64,000 nucleotides of DNA, from NCBI RefSeq assembly GCF_031581025.1, contig NZ_JAVLCA010000007.1; one strand, written 5' to 3'. This document shows, piece after piece, positions 1 to 7,210 of this stretch. Within the stretch, counting starts at the first letter, position 1. Each line of letters begins with the position of its first letter. Origin of the DNA: Salibaculum sp031581025. GTDB lineage: Bacteria; Pseudomonadota; Alphaproteobacteria; Rhodobacterales; Rhodobacteraceae. Under the pieces are notes generated by a model. It did not search any database and had not been told where the DNA came from. It saw nothing but the letters and a program-made list of their open reading frames with translations. Made by a program: the position numbers and the translations under genes.

Positions 1-1299
1 GTCGAAATAAGACAGCGCGGTGGCGCTTGGGTTCGAAAGGCCCTCGGCGATCCAGCGGCGGCGGTAATGCCCGTTCGGGTCGAACTTCTCAAGCTGGGTG
101 GCCGGGTTGAAGACGCGGAAATAGGGCGTCGCATCGGGACCGGACCCGGCGGCCCATTGCCAGCCCATGGCGTTGCTGGCCGGGTCCCAGTCTGTCAGGC
201 AATCCTCGAACCAGCGCTGGCCGATGCGCCAGTGGCTCAGCAGGTGCTTGGTCAGGTAAGAGGCCACGATCATCCGCGCGCGGTTGTGCATGGTGCCGGT
301 GACATACATCTCGCGCATGGCCGCATCCACGAAGGGCTCGCCCGTGCGGCCCTGTTTCCAGCGCAGGACCGCCTCGGTCTCGTCCTCGTTCCAGGGGAAG
401 GCATCCCATTCGGGGCGCCAGTTTCCTTCGGTGATGCGGGGCGTGTGATAGACGAGGTGATAGGCGAAGTCGCGCCAGACGACCTCCTTGAGAAAGGTCT
501 CGGCCCCCGCCTTGCCCGCCTGCATGGCATTTTGCCCGGCATGCCACAGCGCGACCGGGGAAATCTCGCCATAGGTCAGGTTTTCCGACAGGTGCGAGGT
601 GCCGTCGCGGGCGGGAAAATCCCGCGCCGCGTCGTAATCCGCGACACGCTGAGCCACGAAGGCGCCCAGCCGGTCCTGTGCGGCGGCCTCGCCCACGGTG
701 ACATGCCCGGCGACCACCGCGGCGCCGCGATCCATCGCCGCCCCCATGCGCCAGGCGTCCAGACGATCCGAGTCCGGCCAGGCCTCGGGGGCGGGGATGT
801 GGCCGGGGGCGGGCTGCGGGGCGGCCACGTCGCGGTCGCGCACGGCCTTCCAGAACGGGGTGTAGACCTTGTAGAAGCCACCTGTTCCGGTTTGCGTCGT
901 CCAGGGTTCGAACAGCACATGGCCGGGAAAGGACCGCGCGTCGATCCCCTCGTCCTTGAGGGCCGATTTGACGGCACTGTCGCGGGCGATGCTCTCGGGG
1001 TCATAGGCCCTTGTCCACCAGACCGCCCCGGCGCCGGTCTCGGCGATCAGCGCGCGCAGGGCATCGAGCGCCCTGCCCCGCCGCAGGATCAGCCGTGCGC
1101 CGCGCCCCTCCAGCGCCTCGGCATGGGCGGCCACCGACAGCCCCAGTCGCCATTTTGGCGCGGCCCCCAGTGTCTCGACGGCCTCGTCGTGCAGAAACAC
1201 CGGGATAACCGGCCGGCCTGAGGCGGCGGCCTGTGCAAGGGCCAGATGATCCGACAGGCGCAGGTCGCGCCGGAACCACAGCAGGATGGGGCGGGTCAT
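1..1299 (-). CDS. phrB: Cryptochrome/DNA photolyase family protein (3' end outside window)
   Basis: Flavoprotein that repairs UV-induced pyrimidine dimers with light energy, or a cryptochrome relative. The 433 visible codons open with the photolyase N-terminus (ILLWFRRDLRLSDH, residues 5-18), an antenna-type alpha/beta domain, then the helical FAD-binding domain: TSHLSENLTYGEIS around residue 250, WRDFAYHL, HNRARMIVASYLTKHLL, and near residue 385 WQWAAGSGPDATPYFRVFNP. These are the conserved FAD and DNA-contact blocks of class I CPD photolyases. The ATG at 1299 follows a purine-rich AGGAGCG stretch. The last visible residues are YFD and the reading frame runs off the left edge, so the final 30-40 residues are probably missing. 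No frameshift is seen. Assignment to the family is firm; CPD repair versus cryptochrome signalling cannot be decided here. Confidence 0.93.
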   Translation of the reverse strand, partial: MTRPILLWFRRDLRLSDHLALAQAAASGRPVIPVFLHDEAVETLGAAPKWRLGLSVAAHAEALEGRGARLILRRGRALDALRALIAETGAGAVWWTRAYDPESIARDSAVKSALKDEGIDARSFPGHVLFEPWTTQTGTGGFYKVYTPFWKAVRDRDVAAPQPAPGHIPAPEAWPDSDRLDAWRMGAAMDRGAAVVAGHVTVGEAAAQDRLGAFVAQRVADYDAARDFPARDGTSHLSENLTYGEISPVALWHAGQNAMQAGKAGAETFLKEVVWRDFAYHLVYHTPRITEGNWRPEWDAFPWNEDETEAVLRWKQGRTGEPFVDAAMREMYVTGTMHNRARMIVASYLTKHLLSHWRIGQRWFEDCLTDWDPASNAMGWQWAAGSGPDATPYFRVFNPATQLEKFDPNGHYRRRWIAEGLSNPSATALSYFD

Positions 1300-1365
1300 C
1301 GGGCGCTCCTCGGTTTCGACGGCCAATCAGATAGCCCGGTACCCGCAGGATCAAGGCGCCCAACG

Positions 1366-1396
1366 AAAACGGGCCGCCCCCAGATGGGACGGCCCG
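1366..1396 (-). terminator. Rho-independent terminator of the BCCT transporter gene
   Basis: On the minus strand CGGGCCG pairs with CGGCCCG around a roughly 13-nt interior and is followed directly by TTTT. It sits just past the stop codon of the transporter gene and in front of the photolyase gene, so the two are probably separate transcripts. Confidence 0.75.
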
Positions 1397-1419
1397 CCTT
1401 GGTGGTCATGCGGAAGGTA

Positions 1420-3123
1420 TCAAGCCTGGCGCTTTTCGCTCATCAGGCCACGGATGATCGCGTAGCAGATCAGCAGCAGGATGATCGTGAAGGGCAACCC
1501 GGTCGAGATGACCATGGCCTGCAAGGCCCCGAGTCCGCCGCCGATCAGCAGCGCGATGGCAACCAGCCCCTCGAAGGTGCACCAGAAGACCCGCTGGGGC
1601 ACCGGCGCGTCGACCTTGCCGCCCGCTGTGATCGTGTCGATCACGAGGCTGCCGGAGTCCGAACTGGTCACGAAGAAGACGATGACCAGCACGATGCCGA
1701 TGGTCGAGGTGATGGCCGCCAGTGGCAGGCTTTCCAGCATGGCGAAGAGTGCCACCGAGTCGTTGTAGTTGGTGATCACGTTGTCGATCACCGCCGAGCC
1801 TTCAGGGTCGGCGATCATGTCGTTGATTGCCGAGCCGCCGAAGACAGCCATCCAGAACACGCAGACCAGGCTTGGGATGATCAGCACGCAGGTGATGAAC
1901 TCGCGCACGGTGCGGCCCCGACTGACGCGGGCGATGAACATGCCCACGAAGGGGGACCAGCTGATCCACCAGGCCCAGTAGAAGGCCGTCCAGCCCTGCA
2001 AGTAGCCCGTGTCTTCACGTCCGAAGGGGTTCGACAGCGGAACAACCTCCTGAACATAAGCCCCGAGACCGGTCGCGAATTCGCTCAGGATGCCCACGGC
2101 CCCGGCCGTGAACAGCACGAAGAGCAACAGCGCCAACGCGATCATCATGTTGACCTCCGACAGAACCTTGACCCCGCCGTCGAGCCCGCGCAGCACCGAC
2201 ACCAGGGCAATCGCCGTGATGCCGCAGATCAGGAGAACCTGAACCGTCACGTTGTCCGGGATGCCGTAAACGTAGTTCAAACCGGCATTGGCCTGCTGTG
2301 CACCGATCCCCAGCGATGTCGCCAGTCCGAAGAGCGTCGCAAAGACGGCAAGGGTGTCGATGATGTGGCCCCACCAGCCCCAGACCCGGTCGCCGAGGAT
2401 CGGGTAGAAGGCCGAGCGGATCGAAAGCGGCAGGCCCTTGTTGTAGCTGAACAGGGCCAGCGACAGGGCGACGATCGCGTAAATCGCCCAAGGATGCAGC
2501 GCCCAGTGATAAGAGGTCGCCGCCAGGGCCATGCGCCGCGCTTCCGCGACATTGCCCTCGATGAGCGCACCGCTCTCGTCAAACGGTCGAACCGTCCCCA
2601 ATGGCGCGTCCCCCCAGGGGGTGCCGAAGTAATATGCCGGCTCCAGTACGCCAAAGAACATCAGGCCGATTCCCATGCCGGCGGCAAAGAGCATCGCGAA
2701 CCAGCCCGGGTAGCCATAGTCGGGCGTGGCCTCGGACCCGCCCAGCCGGACCGATCCCCAGGGGCTGACGATCAGGAACAGGCAGAAGATCACGAAGACG
2801 TTTGCGCCCAGCAGGAAGAACCAGTCAAAGTTCGACGTCAGAAAGACGCGCAGGCCCAGGTCGCAGAAGGCGCCCTCGGTACAGGCATCGCTGACCTCGG
2901 CCCCGTTGAAGAGGGCGTTCGCGTGGCCCGGCGCGATGAGCGCATAGGCCACGAAGGCGATCACGGTCAGCCCCGAGATCACGAAGACGGGGTTGTGGAT
3001 ATCAAGCCCGAAGGGCCCGATCTTCGTCTGGATGTTGTCCTGACCGATCTTGTAATCGGTATCGATGATATCCGAGTGCCCTTCGGGCGTCGGTATCCCC
3101 TCTATGTTTGTTTCATCGGCCAT
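1420..3123 (-). CDS. BCCT family betaine/carnitine/choline-type transporter
   Basis: Sodium- or proton-coupled importer of quaternary ammonium or tertiary sulfonium compounds such as glycine betaine, choline or DMSP, in the inner membrane. The 567-residue length and about 12 hydrophobic segments fit the family. Diagnostic blocks are the glycine-rich stretch GMGIGLMFFGVLEPAYYF, the segment HPWAIYAIVALSLALFSYNKG, and the tryptophan-rich WAWWISWSPFVGMFIARVSRG that in BetP-like carriers forms the aromatic substrate box. A hydrophilic N-tail of about 35 residues precedes the first helix; the C-tail is short (ISEKRQA-like end), unlike the long osmosensing tail of BetP. A universal stress protein gene lies 45 nt upstream on the same strand, suggesting co-transcription. 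The substrate cannot be fixed from sequence; DMSP or betaine is likely for a marine roseobacter. Confidence 0.93.
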   Translation of the reverse strand: MADETNIEGIPTPEGHSDIIDTDYKIGQDNIQTKIGPFGLDIHNPVFVISGLTVIAFVAYALIAPGHANALFNGAEVSDACTEGAFCDLGLRVFLTSNFDWFFLLGANVFVIFCLFLIVSPWGSVRLGGSEATPDYGYPGWFAMLFAAGMGIGLMFFGVLEPAYYFGTPWGDAPLGTVRPFDESGALIEGNVAEARRMALAATSYHWALHPWAIYAIVALSLALFSYNKGLPLSIRSAFYPILGDRVWGWWGHIIDTLAVFATLFGLATSLGIGAQQANAGLNYVYGIPDNVTVQVLLICGITAIALVSVLRGLDGGVKVLSEVNMMIALALLLFVLFTAGAVGILSEFATGLGAYVQEVVPLSNPFGREDTGYLQGWTAFYWAWWISWSPFVGMFIARVSRGRTVREFITCVLIIPSLVCVFWMAVFGGSAINDMIADPEGSAVIDNVITNYNDSVALFAMLESLPLAAITSTIGIVLVIVFFVTSSDSGSLVIDTITAGGKVDAPVPQRVFWCTFEGLVAIALLIGGGLGALQAMVISTGLPFTIILLLICYAIIRGLMSEKRQA

Positions 3124-3168
3124 GTACGGCCTCCCTGTAGTTGGTTTCCCAGATCGGCATGCCCGCCC

Positions 3169-3588
3169 TCAGGCGTGACGCACCAGGAACACGCTGACTT
3201 GCGAATGCCGCGCCAGTTCGCCGCCATGCGCGGGCAGGATCATGTCGGCCATGTTGGGCAAATGCGTGGCCATGACCACCAGATCGGCCCCCAGTGCCTT
3301 GCGCGCCTCGATCAGCTTGTCGTCGAGATCGACCGCCGGGTCATGGCTGACAACCGAGTGGGACTCGGCCGCGTGGCCGTGAAGCTCGGCCTGGGCCGCG
3401 GCCAGCTTGGCCAGCTTCTCGGCATGTTCCTCGGGGGTCCGCGCGACATCGCCCGGTGCGGCCGCGGTGACGCTGACATAGGTCACCTTGGCCCCGTAAT
3501 GCTTCGCCTGGTCGGCGGCCACTGTCATGGCCCGGTCCAGCTTGTCCGCATGGGCCAGGTCGACAGGCATCATGATATGTTTGAACAT
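3169..3588 (-). CDS. Universal stress protein UspA family
   Basis: 139-residue single-domain USP beginning MFKHIMMPVDLAH, the usual first beta strand. The start at 3588 is chosen because a strong AGGAGGGA ribosome site lies 6-7 nt upstream; a longer in-frame start would add an implausible arginine-rich leader. The C-terminal part (VVMATHLPN through GGELARHSQVSVFLVRHA) aligns in position with the nucleotide-binding loop, but the ATP motif G-2X-G-9X-G(S/T) is not preserved, so this may be a non-ATP-binding USP. The BCCT transporter gene follows 45 nt downstream on the same strand. USPs tied to osmolyte transporters are known (TeaD with the TeaABC ectoine TRAP system), so a role in modulating uptake is a reasonable inference. 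Confidence 0.85.
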   Translation of the reverse strand: MFKHIMMPVDLAHADKLDRAMTVAADQAKHYGAKVTYVSVTAAAPGDVARTPEEHAEKLAKLAAAQAELHGHAAESHSVVSHDPAVDLDDKLIEARKALGADLVVMATHLPNMADMILPAHGGELARHSQVSVFLVRHA

Positions 3589-3793
3589 GTTCCCTCCTGT
3601 CCGGTCGGTCCGGCACCGCGGCACCGCCACGACGTCCCTTCCCGACTCTTGTCTAAAGGGGGCCGGACAGCCTCGTGGCCACCATTCCCTGCGTCAAAGC
3701 GTAACAGCGGTTTGAAACGGATGACAAGCGATTGAGGCGCCCGGGTGCGCGAAAACGACGCGAGACCATCCACGGCCGACCACCGGAAGCGCC

Positions 3794-4024
3794 TCAACCG
3801 CGCCCGGCAAAGTCCTTCTTGCAGGTCTTCGGCGGACCCTTCGCGGCAGTGTAGCCGGTCGCTCCGCAGGTGTCGCATCGGTATTCGCGCAGCCGCCCGC
3901 GGGCCTCGCCGGTGGCCAGCCAGACGCAGTTCGGCGCCGCGGGGCGGGCTTCGGCCTGGGCGCGCCGATGCGACCACCACAGGAAGACGATCACCGCCAC
4001 CAGGAGAGTCAGCCCCATGGCCAT
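3794..4024 (-). CDS. Small membrane protein with zinc-ribbon-like cysteine pair
   Basis: 76-residue protein of unknown function. Residues 1-17 form one hydrophobic helix (GLTLLVAVIVFLWW), followed by a basic SHRRAQ stop-transfer and a cytoplasmic tail containing CDTCGATGY and a later lone Cys, resembling a half zinc ribbon. Its ATG lies one base after the stop codon of the DinB-fold gene, and a second in-frame ATG is two codons later; translational coupling is likely. Because it is short and not matched to a family I recognise, the call rests on the coupling, codon use and sensible domain structure. Confidence 0.55.
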   Translation of the reverse strand: MAMGLTLLVAVIVFLWWSHRRAQAEARPAAPNCVWLATGEARGRLREYRCDTCGATGYTAAKGPPKTCKKDFAGRG

Positions 4025-4025
4025 G

Positions 4026-4535
4026 TCACGGCGCCTCGGGCATGACGAAAAGATCGGTCGGCCCCGGGTCCTGCCCGGCGGCGGTCAGCATGGCGTCAAC
4101 CTGCCCGCGGTGATGGGTCTGGTGATTGAACATGTGCATCACGCAAAGTGCCAGCGGTTTGCGCACCTCAGCCCCGAGCGATCCGGAATACCATGTCAGG
4201 GTCCCCACCAGGTCGAGGGCATCCAGCCCCAGCGCCCATTCGCGGATGCGGCCGTCAGCCAGGAACCGCAGCCGCGCCCATTCGCGCGCGTCGGGCGCAA
4301 GTGTCGGGCTGTCGGCGAGCGTCCTCGCCGGGGCCTCGCCGCCGTCAAGCCGCGACATCCACATGAGGTCAGCCCAGAGCAGGTGGTTGAGCGTGCCCAG
4401 GATCGAGCCGAAAAAGGCTCCGCGATCCTCGGTCAAGTCTGCGGCGGGCATATGTGCGACCAGCTCGCTGGCAGCACTGTTCTGCCATTGGTTGTAGCGC
4501 GCCATGGTGCGGCAATAGTCGGGCGTGATCATCAT
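4026..4535 (-). CDS. DinB family protein (putative metal-dependent hydrolase/transferase fold)
   Basis: 169-residue four-helix-bundle protein of the DinB/YfiT superfamily, whose members are metal-binding enzymes, often thiol- or S-transferases, mostly of unknown substrate. The start at 4535 (MMITPDYCRTMARYNQW) is preferred over the upstream in-frame start because AAGAGGA is placed 8 nt before it and the earlier 27 residues look non-coding. The expected metal triad is visible: H51 in TLNHLLWAD and H138/H142 in FNHQTHHRGQ. The C-terminal DPGPTDLF stretch is common in this group. The small membrane protein gene starts one base after its stop. It is divergent from the orphan binding-protein gene at 4692. 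Confidence 0.86.
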   Translation of the reverse strand: MMITPDYCRTMARYNQWQNSAASELVAHMPAADLTEDRGAFFGSILGTLNHLLWADLMWMSRLDGGEAPARTLADSPTLAPDAREWARLRFLADGRIREWALGLDALDLVGTLTWYSGSLGAEVRKPLALCVMHMFNHQTHHRGQVDAMLTAAGQDPGPTDLFVMPEAP

Positions 4536-4691
4536 CGGACGGATCCTCTTGGTGGGCCGCTTGTCCTCGTGGCGGGAAACTGGCAGAGCGGCGCGGCCCC
4601 GACAAGAGCCGGCCAACCTGCCTGCTTTGACTCTTGCGAGACGCCCTGCGGCTGAGTAGCGTCACGCAACTTGAATCAAGGGGAGACCGGA

Positions 4692-5738
4692 ATGTCCGTC
4701 AAAACGTATCTCTGCGCGGCCTCCGCCGCGGCCATCGCCACCGCCGCCTCGGCCCAGGACCCCGACCTTCTGGTCTTCGACTGGTCCGGCTACGAAGAGG
4801 AAGGCTTCTACCAGGACTACATCGACACCTATGGCGCCACACCCGATTTTGCCTTCTTCGGCGAAGAGGAAGAGGCCTTCCAGAAGCTGCGCTCGGGCTT
4901 TCGCGCCGATATTTCTCGGCCCTGTCCGCATTCGGTCCAGAAATGGCGTGATGCCGGCCTGATCGAGCCCTGGGACATCAGCCAGATCCCCACCTATGAC
5001 ACCGTGGCCGAACAGTTCCGAAACGACCCCGTCTTCACCGATGGCGACGCGGTCTATTTCATCCCCGCCGATCAGGGCGCGACGGCGCTTCTCTACAACA
5101 CCGAGGAGGTCAGCGCAGCAGACGCAAAGAGCCTGCAGATCTTCACCGACCCCGCCTACGCCGGGCGCACCTCGCTGCCCGACAACGTGGACGACAGTTT
5201 CGCGCTGGCCTACCTAGCCACCGGCACCACCGACTGGACCGAGGCCACGCAGGAGGATTTCGAGCGCGCCGCCCAGTGGCTGCGCGAGGCCCATGGAAAT
5301 GCCCGGACATACTGGACCGATGGCGCCGAACTGAACCAGCTCATGGCCACCGGCGAGGTCACCGTGGCCTGGTCCTGGAACGAAAGCTTCGTCGGCCTGG
5401 CCGACGAAGGCCACCCGGTCGCCTTCAACCGCGCGGCCGAGGAAGGCTCCTCGGAGTGGTTCTGCGGCTTCGTCAACCTGGTCGACGGGCCCGGCTCGGA
5501 AGAGCAGGCCCATGACTTCGTCGAGGCCTGGCTGCAGCCCTCGTCGGCAGAGTACATGGTATCCGAATGGGGCTATGCGCATTCCAACACCGAGGCCATG
5601 GCCAGCTTCGACGCCGAGACGCTTGAGTCGGTCGGCATGGGCCAGCCTGACACGCCGGTTCTGGCCCAGCGTCCGATGGATATCGCGCTGCGCGAACAGA
5701 TGATCGAGACCTTCGAGCGCATCAAGGCCGGGTTCTGA
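4692..5738 (+). CDS. Extracellular solute-binding protein, polyamine (PotD/PotF) type
   Basis: 348-residue periplasmic binding protein of the spermidine/putrescine cluster. Residues 1-22 form a signal peptide (CAASAAAIATAASA, probable cleavage before QD). The mature protein begins with the family pattern DLLVFDWSGYE, followed by a domain I block around EEEAFQKLRSGFRADISRPC, the hinge PADQGATALLYNTEEV and the C-terminal NVDGPGSEEQAHDFVEAWL-type block. The start at 4692 follows GGGGAGA; the earlier ATG adds seven residues and lacks spacing. No permease or ATPase gene is adjacent, so its transporter partners are elsewhere or it is an orphan receptor. Substrate (polyamine versus other cation) is inferred from fold only. 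Confidence 0.88.
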   Translation: MSVKTYLCAASAAAIATAASAQDPDLLVFDWSGYEEEGFYQDYIDTYGATPDFAFFGEEEEAFQKLRSGFRADISRPCPHSVQKWRDAGLIEPWDISQIPTYDTVAEQFRNDPVFTDGDAVYFIPADQGATALLYNTEEVSAADAKSLQIFTDPAYAGRTSLPDNVDDSFALAYLATGTTDWTEATQEDFERAAQWLREAHGNARTYWTDGAELNQLMATGEVTVAWSWNESFVGLADEGHPVAFNRAAEEGSSEWFCGFVNLVDGPGSEEQAHDFVEAWLQPSSAEYMVSEWGYAHSNTEAMASFDAETLESVGMGQPDTPVLAQRPMDIALREQMIETFERIKAGF

Positions 5739-5762
5739 GACCCTGACCCGACCGGATGGACA

Positions 5763-5788
5763 GGGCGGCCTTTCGGGGCCGCCCTTTT
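5763..5788 (+). terminator. Rho-independent terminator after the binding-protein gene
   Basis: GGGCGGCC and GGCCGCCC form an 8-bp GC stem with a short T-rich loop and are followed by TTTT. It lies 25 nt past the stop codon and isolates the downstream DUF4345 gene. Confidence 0.85.
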
Positions 5789-5832
5789 CGTTCGCCCCAT
5801 CAGGCCGGCGGTCCGGCCAAAGGAGACCACGC

Positions 5833-6180
5833 ATGCCCCTGATCGATATCCTCATCGCCCTGCTGACAATCGTGTTCGGCGGCTTCGGTTTGCTTGCCCC
5901 GCGCTACACCGCCGACACGCTGGACCTGTCGCCCACCAACAGCACCATGGGCCTGAGCGAGCTGCGCGCGGGCTCGGGCGGGCTCTTCGTGGCGCTGGGG
6001 GTCTGGTGCCTTGTGGCCGGGGCGCCGGCCTATTTCGCCCTCGGCATCGCCTACCTGGGCGCGGGCACCGGGCGTGCCCTCTCGATCCTGCTGGATCGAC
6101 CACCGTTGCGAAAGGCGCTGATCTTCCTCGCCTTCGAGTGGCCCCCGGCGGCCTGGCTGCTCTGGACGCACTGGCCCTGA
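5833..6180 (+). CDS. DUF4345-type integral membrane protein
   Basis: 115-residue protein with four hydrophobic segments (LIDILIALLTIVFGGFGLL, then around residues 50-63, 65-80 and 95-112). The conserved features of this small membrane family are seen: LAPRYTADTLDL after the first helix, ELRAGSGGLFVALGV, and GRALSILLDRP before the last helix. Function is unknown. AAAGGAGA lies 8 nt before the ATG. It is a single gene between the terminator of the binding-protein gene and the ssrA promoter. Confidence 0.8.
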   Translation: MPLIDILIALLTIVFGGFGLLAPRYTADTLDLSPTNSTMGLSELRAGSGGLFVALGVWCLVAGAPAYFALGIAYLGAGTGRALSILLDRPPLRKALIFLAFEWPPAAWLLWTHWP

Positions 6181-6196
6181 CGGCCCGCCGAAGCCC

Positions 6197-6225
6197 TTGA
6201 ATTCGCCCGCCGCAGGGCGCATATT
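6197..6225 (+). promoter_or_regulatory. Predicted sigma-70 promoter of ssrA
   Basis: TTGAAT (6197-6202), a 17-nt spacer and CATATT (6220-6225) form a good -35/-10 pair ending about 7 nt before the predicted 5' end of the acceptor RNA. It begins just inside the intergenic region after the DUF4345 stop. Confidence 0.6.
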
Positions 6226-6231
6226 GCGGGT

Positions 6232-6548
6232 GTCCTTCGGGACTATGGACATAAACGCGCTCGTAATAAGCGGATCGGACCCGGGGGCGGTACCCGGCGG
6301 CTCCACCAAATACCCTCGTTGGGGGATCATGGGGCCGAAACAGGATCGACGAACGTCTAAAGGGGTTAGCTTTGTCCCGGTGAGATACCACCGTTATCGG
6401 TTCGCAAAAGCATAATTGCCAACGACAATCGTGCTCCGGTCGCCGTTGCCGCCTAAGCGGTAACGAGACCGAAACTTCAAGCCCAGCCCTCTAGCAAGGT
6501 CTGGCGGGGTTCGCAGGCACCTGGCAACAGAAGCCTGCACTTCCCCCA
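6232..6548 (+). ncRNA. ssrA: Transfer-messenger RNA, circularly permuted two-piece form
   Basis: Ribosome-rescue RNA with the permuted layout known in alphaproteobacteria. The acceptor piece comes first and ends in CGGCTCCACCA at 6298-6308. A 22-nt intervening segment (6309-6330) is removed. The coding piece then starts with GGGGCCGAAACAGGATCGAC at 6331. GGGGCCG (6331-6337) pairs fully with CGGCTCC (6298-6304) as a seven-bp acceptor stem containing G3-U70, the alanine identity pair. The tag frame runs 6418-6453. Downstream, GCAGGC/GCCTGC at about 6511-6536 and adjacent GC-rich blocks make the pseudoknot-like end. The exact outer ends (about 6232 and 6548) are estimated from the promoter and from the last helix. 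Confidence 0.93.
6418..6456 (+). other. tmRNA proteolysis-tag reading frame
   Basis: Resume codon GCC at 6418 opens a 12-codon frame ending in TAA (6454-6456) that encodes ANDNRAPVAVAA. The ANDN start and the small hydrophobic AVAA end are the features recognised by SspB/ClpXP-type proteolysis in alphaproteobacteria. Confidence 0.93.
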
Positions 6549-6614
6549 CCCATGACTTCCCAAACCATTCTGCCCTGGCACGACGGCTGATTGACGAAAA
6601 CGCGGGCGCCGGTC

Positions 6615-7076
6615 TTACAGCGGCAGCGCCACCGTCGACTTGATCTCCTCCATGCTGAGCAGCGCGGTGACATTGTGCACCCGAACCTCGGAGATCAGCG
6701 CCTGGTAGAAGGCATCATAGGCGCGCGCGTTCTTGACCCGCACCTTCAGGATGTAGTCGATATCGCCGGCCAGCCGGTGGGCCTCTTGCACCTCCGGCCT
6801 GTCCCGCAGGGCCTGCAGGAATTTCGCCTGCCAGTCGGCCTCGTGTTCGCTGGTGCGGATCAGGACGAAAAAGCAGGCCTCGAAGCCCAGCGCCTCGGCA
6901 TCCAGCAGCACGGTCTGGCGGCCGATGATCCCGGCTTCGCGCATCTTGCGAATCCGGTTCCACACCGGGGTCTTCGAAGACCCCACCTGGCGGGCGATCT
7001 CGTCGAGCGACTGGCTCGCATCGCGCTGAAGCTCTTCAAGGATTTTCCGATCGAGCGCATCTATCCGGACCGACAT
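6615..7076 (-). CDS. Lrp/AsnC family transcriptional regulator
   Basis: 153-residue regulator with an N-terminal winged HTH (residues 5-60, recognition region SSKTPVWNRIRKMREAGII) and a C-terminal RAM ligand-binding domain (about 67-145, with the core GDIDYILKV and AYDAFYQALISEV). It is transcribed divergently from the cysG-cysI-cysH operon over a 134-bp AT-rich gap. From this position it is inferred to control sulfate assimilation, perhaps in response to cysteine or another sulfur amino acid; the effector is not shown by sequence. The start ATG at 7076 has a GAGAGG element upstream. Confidence 0.9.
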   Translation of the reverse strand: MSVRIDALDRKILEELQRDASQSLDEIARQVGSSKTPVWNRIRKMREAGIIGRQTVLLDAEALGFEACFFVLIRTSEHEADWQAKFLQALRDRPEVQEAHRLAGDIDYILKVRVKNARAYDAFYQALISEVRVHNVTALLSMEEIKSTVALPL

Positions 7077-7159
7077 TTCGCCTCTCTCTTCAGTGCTGAA
7101 CGCAGGTTCTTTTCGTCAGCTTTTCTGAAACAAATGTTCCTATCTGACAAGACTCTCTC

Positions 7160-7188
7160 CCAATATTTGGAATATTTTTCTATATTGG
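7160..7188. promoter_or_regulatory. Candidate Lrp operator between regulator and cys operon
   Basis: CCAATAT at 7160-7166 and ATATTGG at 7182-7188 are perfect inverted arms, with a further AATATTTGGAATATT core between them. It is the only strongly AT-rich symmetrical site in the divergent gap and lies 23 nt before the cysG start. Confidence 0.5.
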
Positions 7189-7210
7189 CAGCAGAACCGA
7201 AGGGGGCACC

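Noticed and set aside
1246..3735. An 829-codon plus-strand frame opposite the BCCT and USP genes
   Set aside because: The sense strand encodes a complete transporter with helices and family motifs; the antisense product is rich in His, Asp and Gln without structure.
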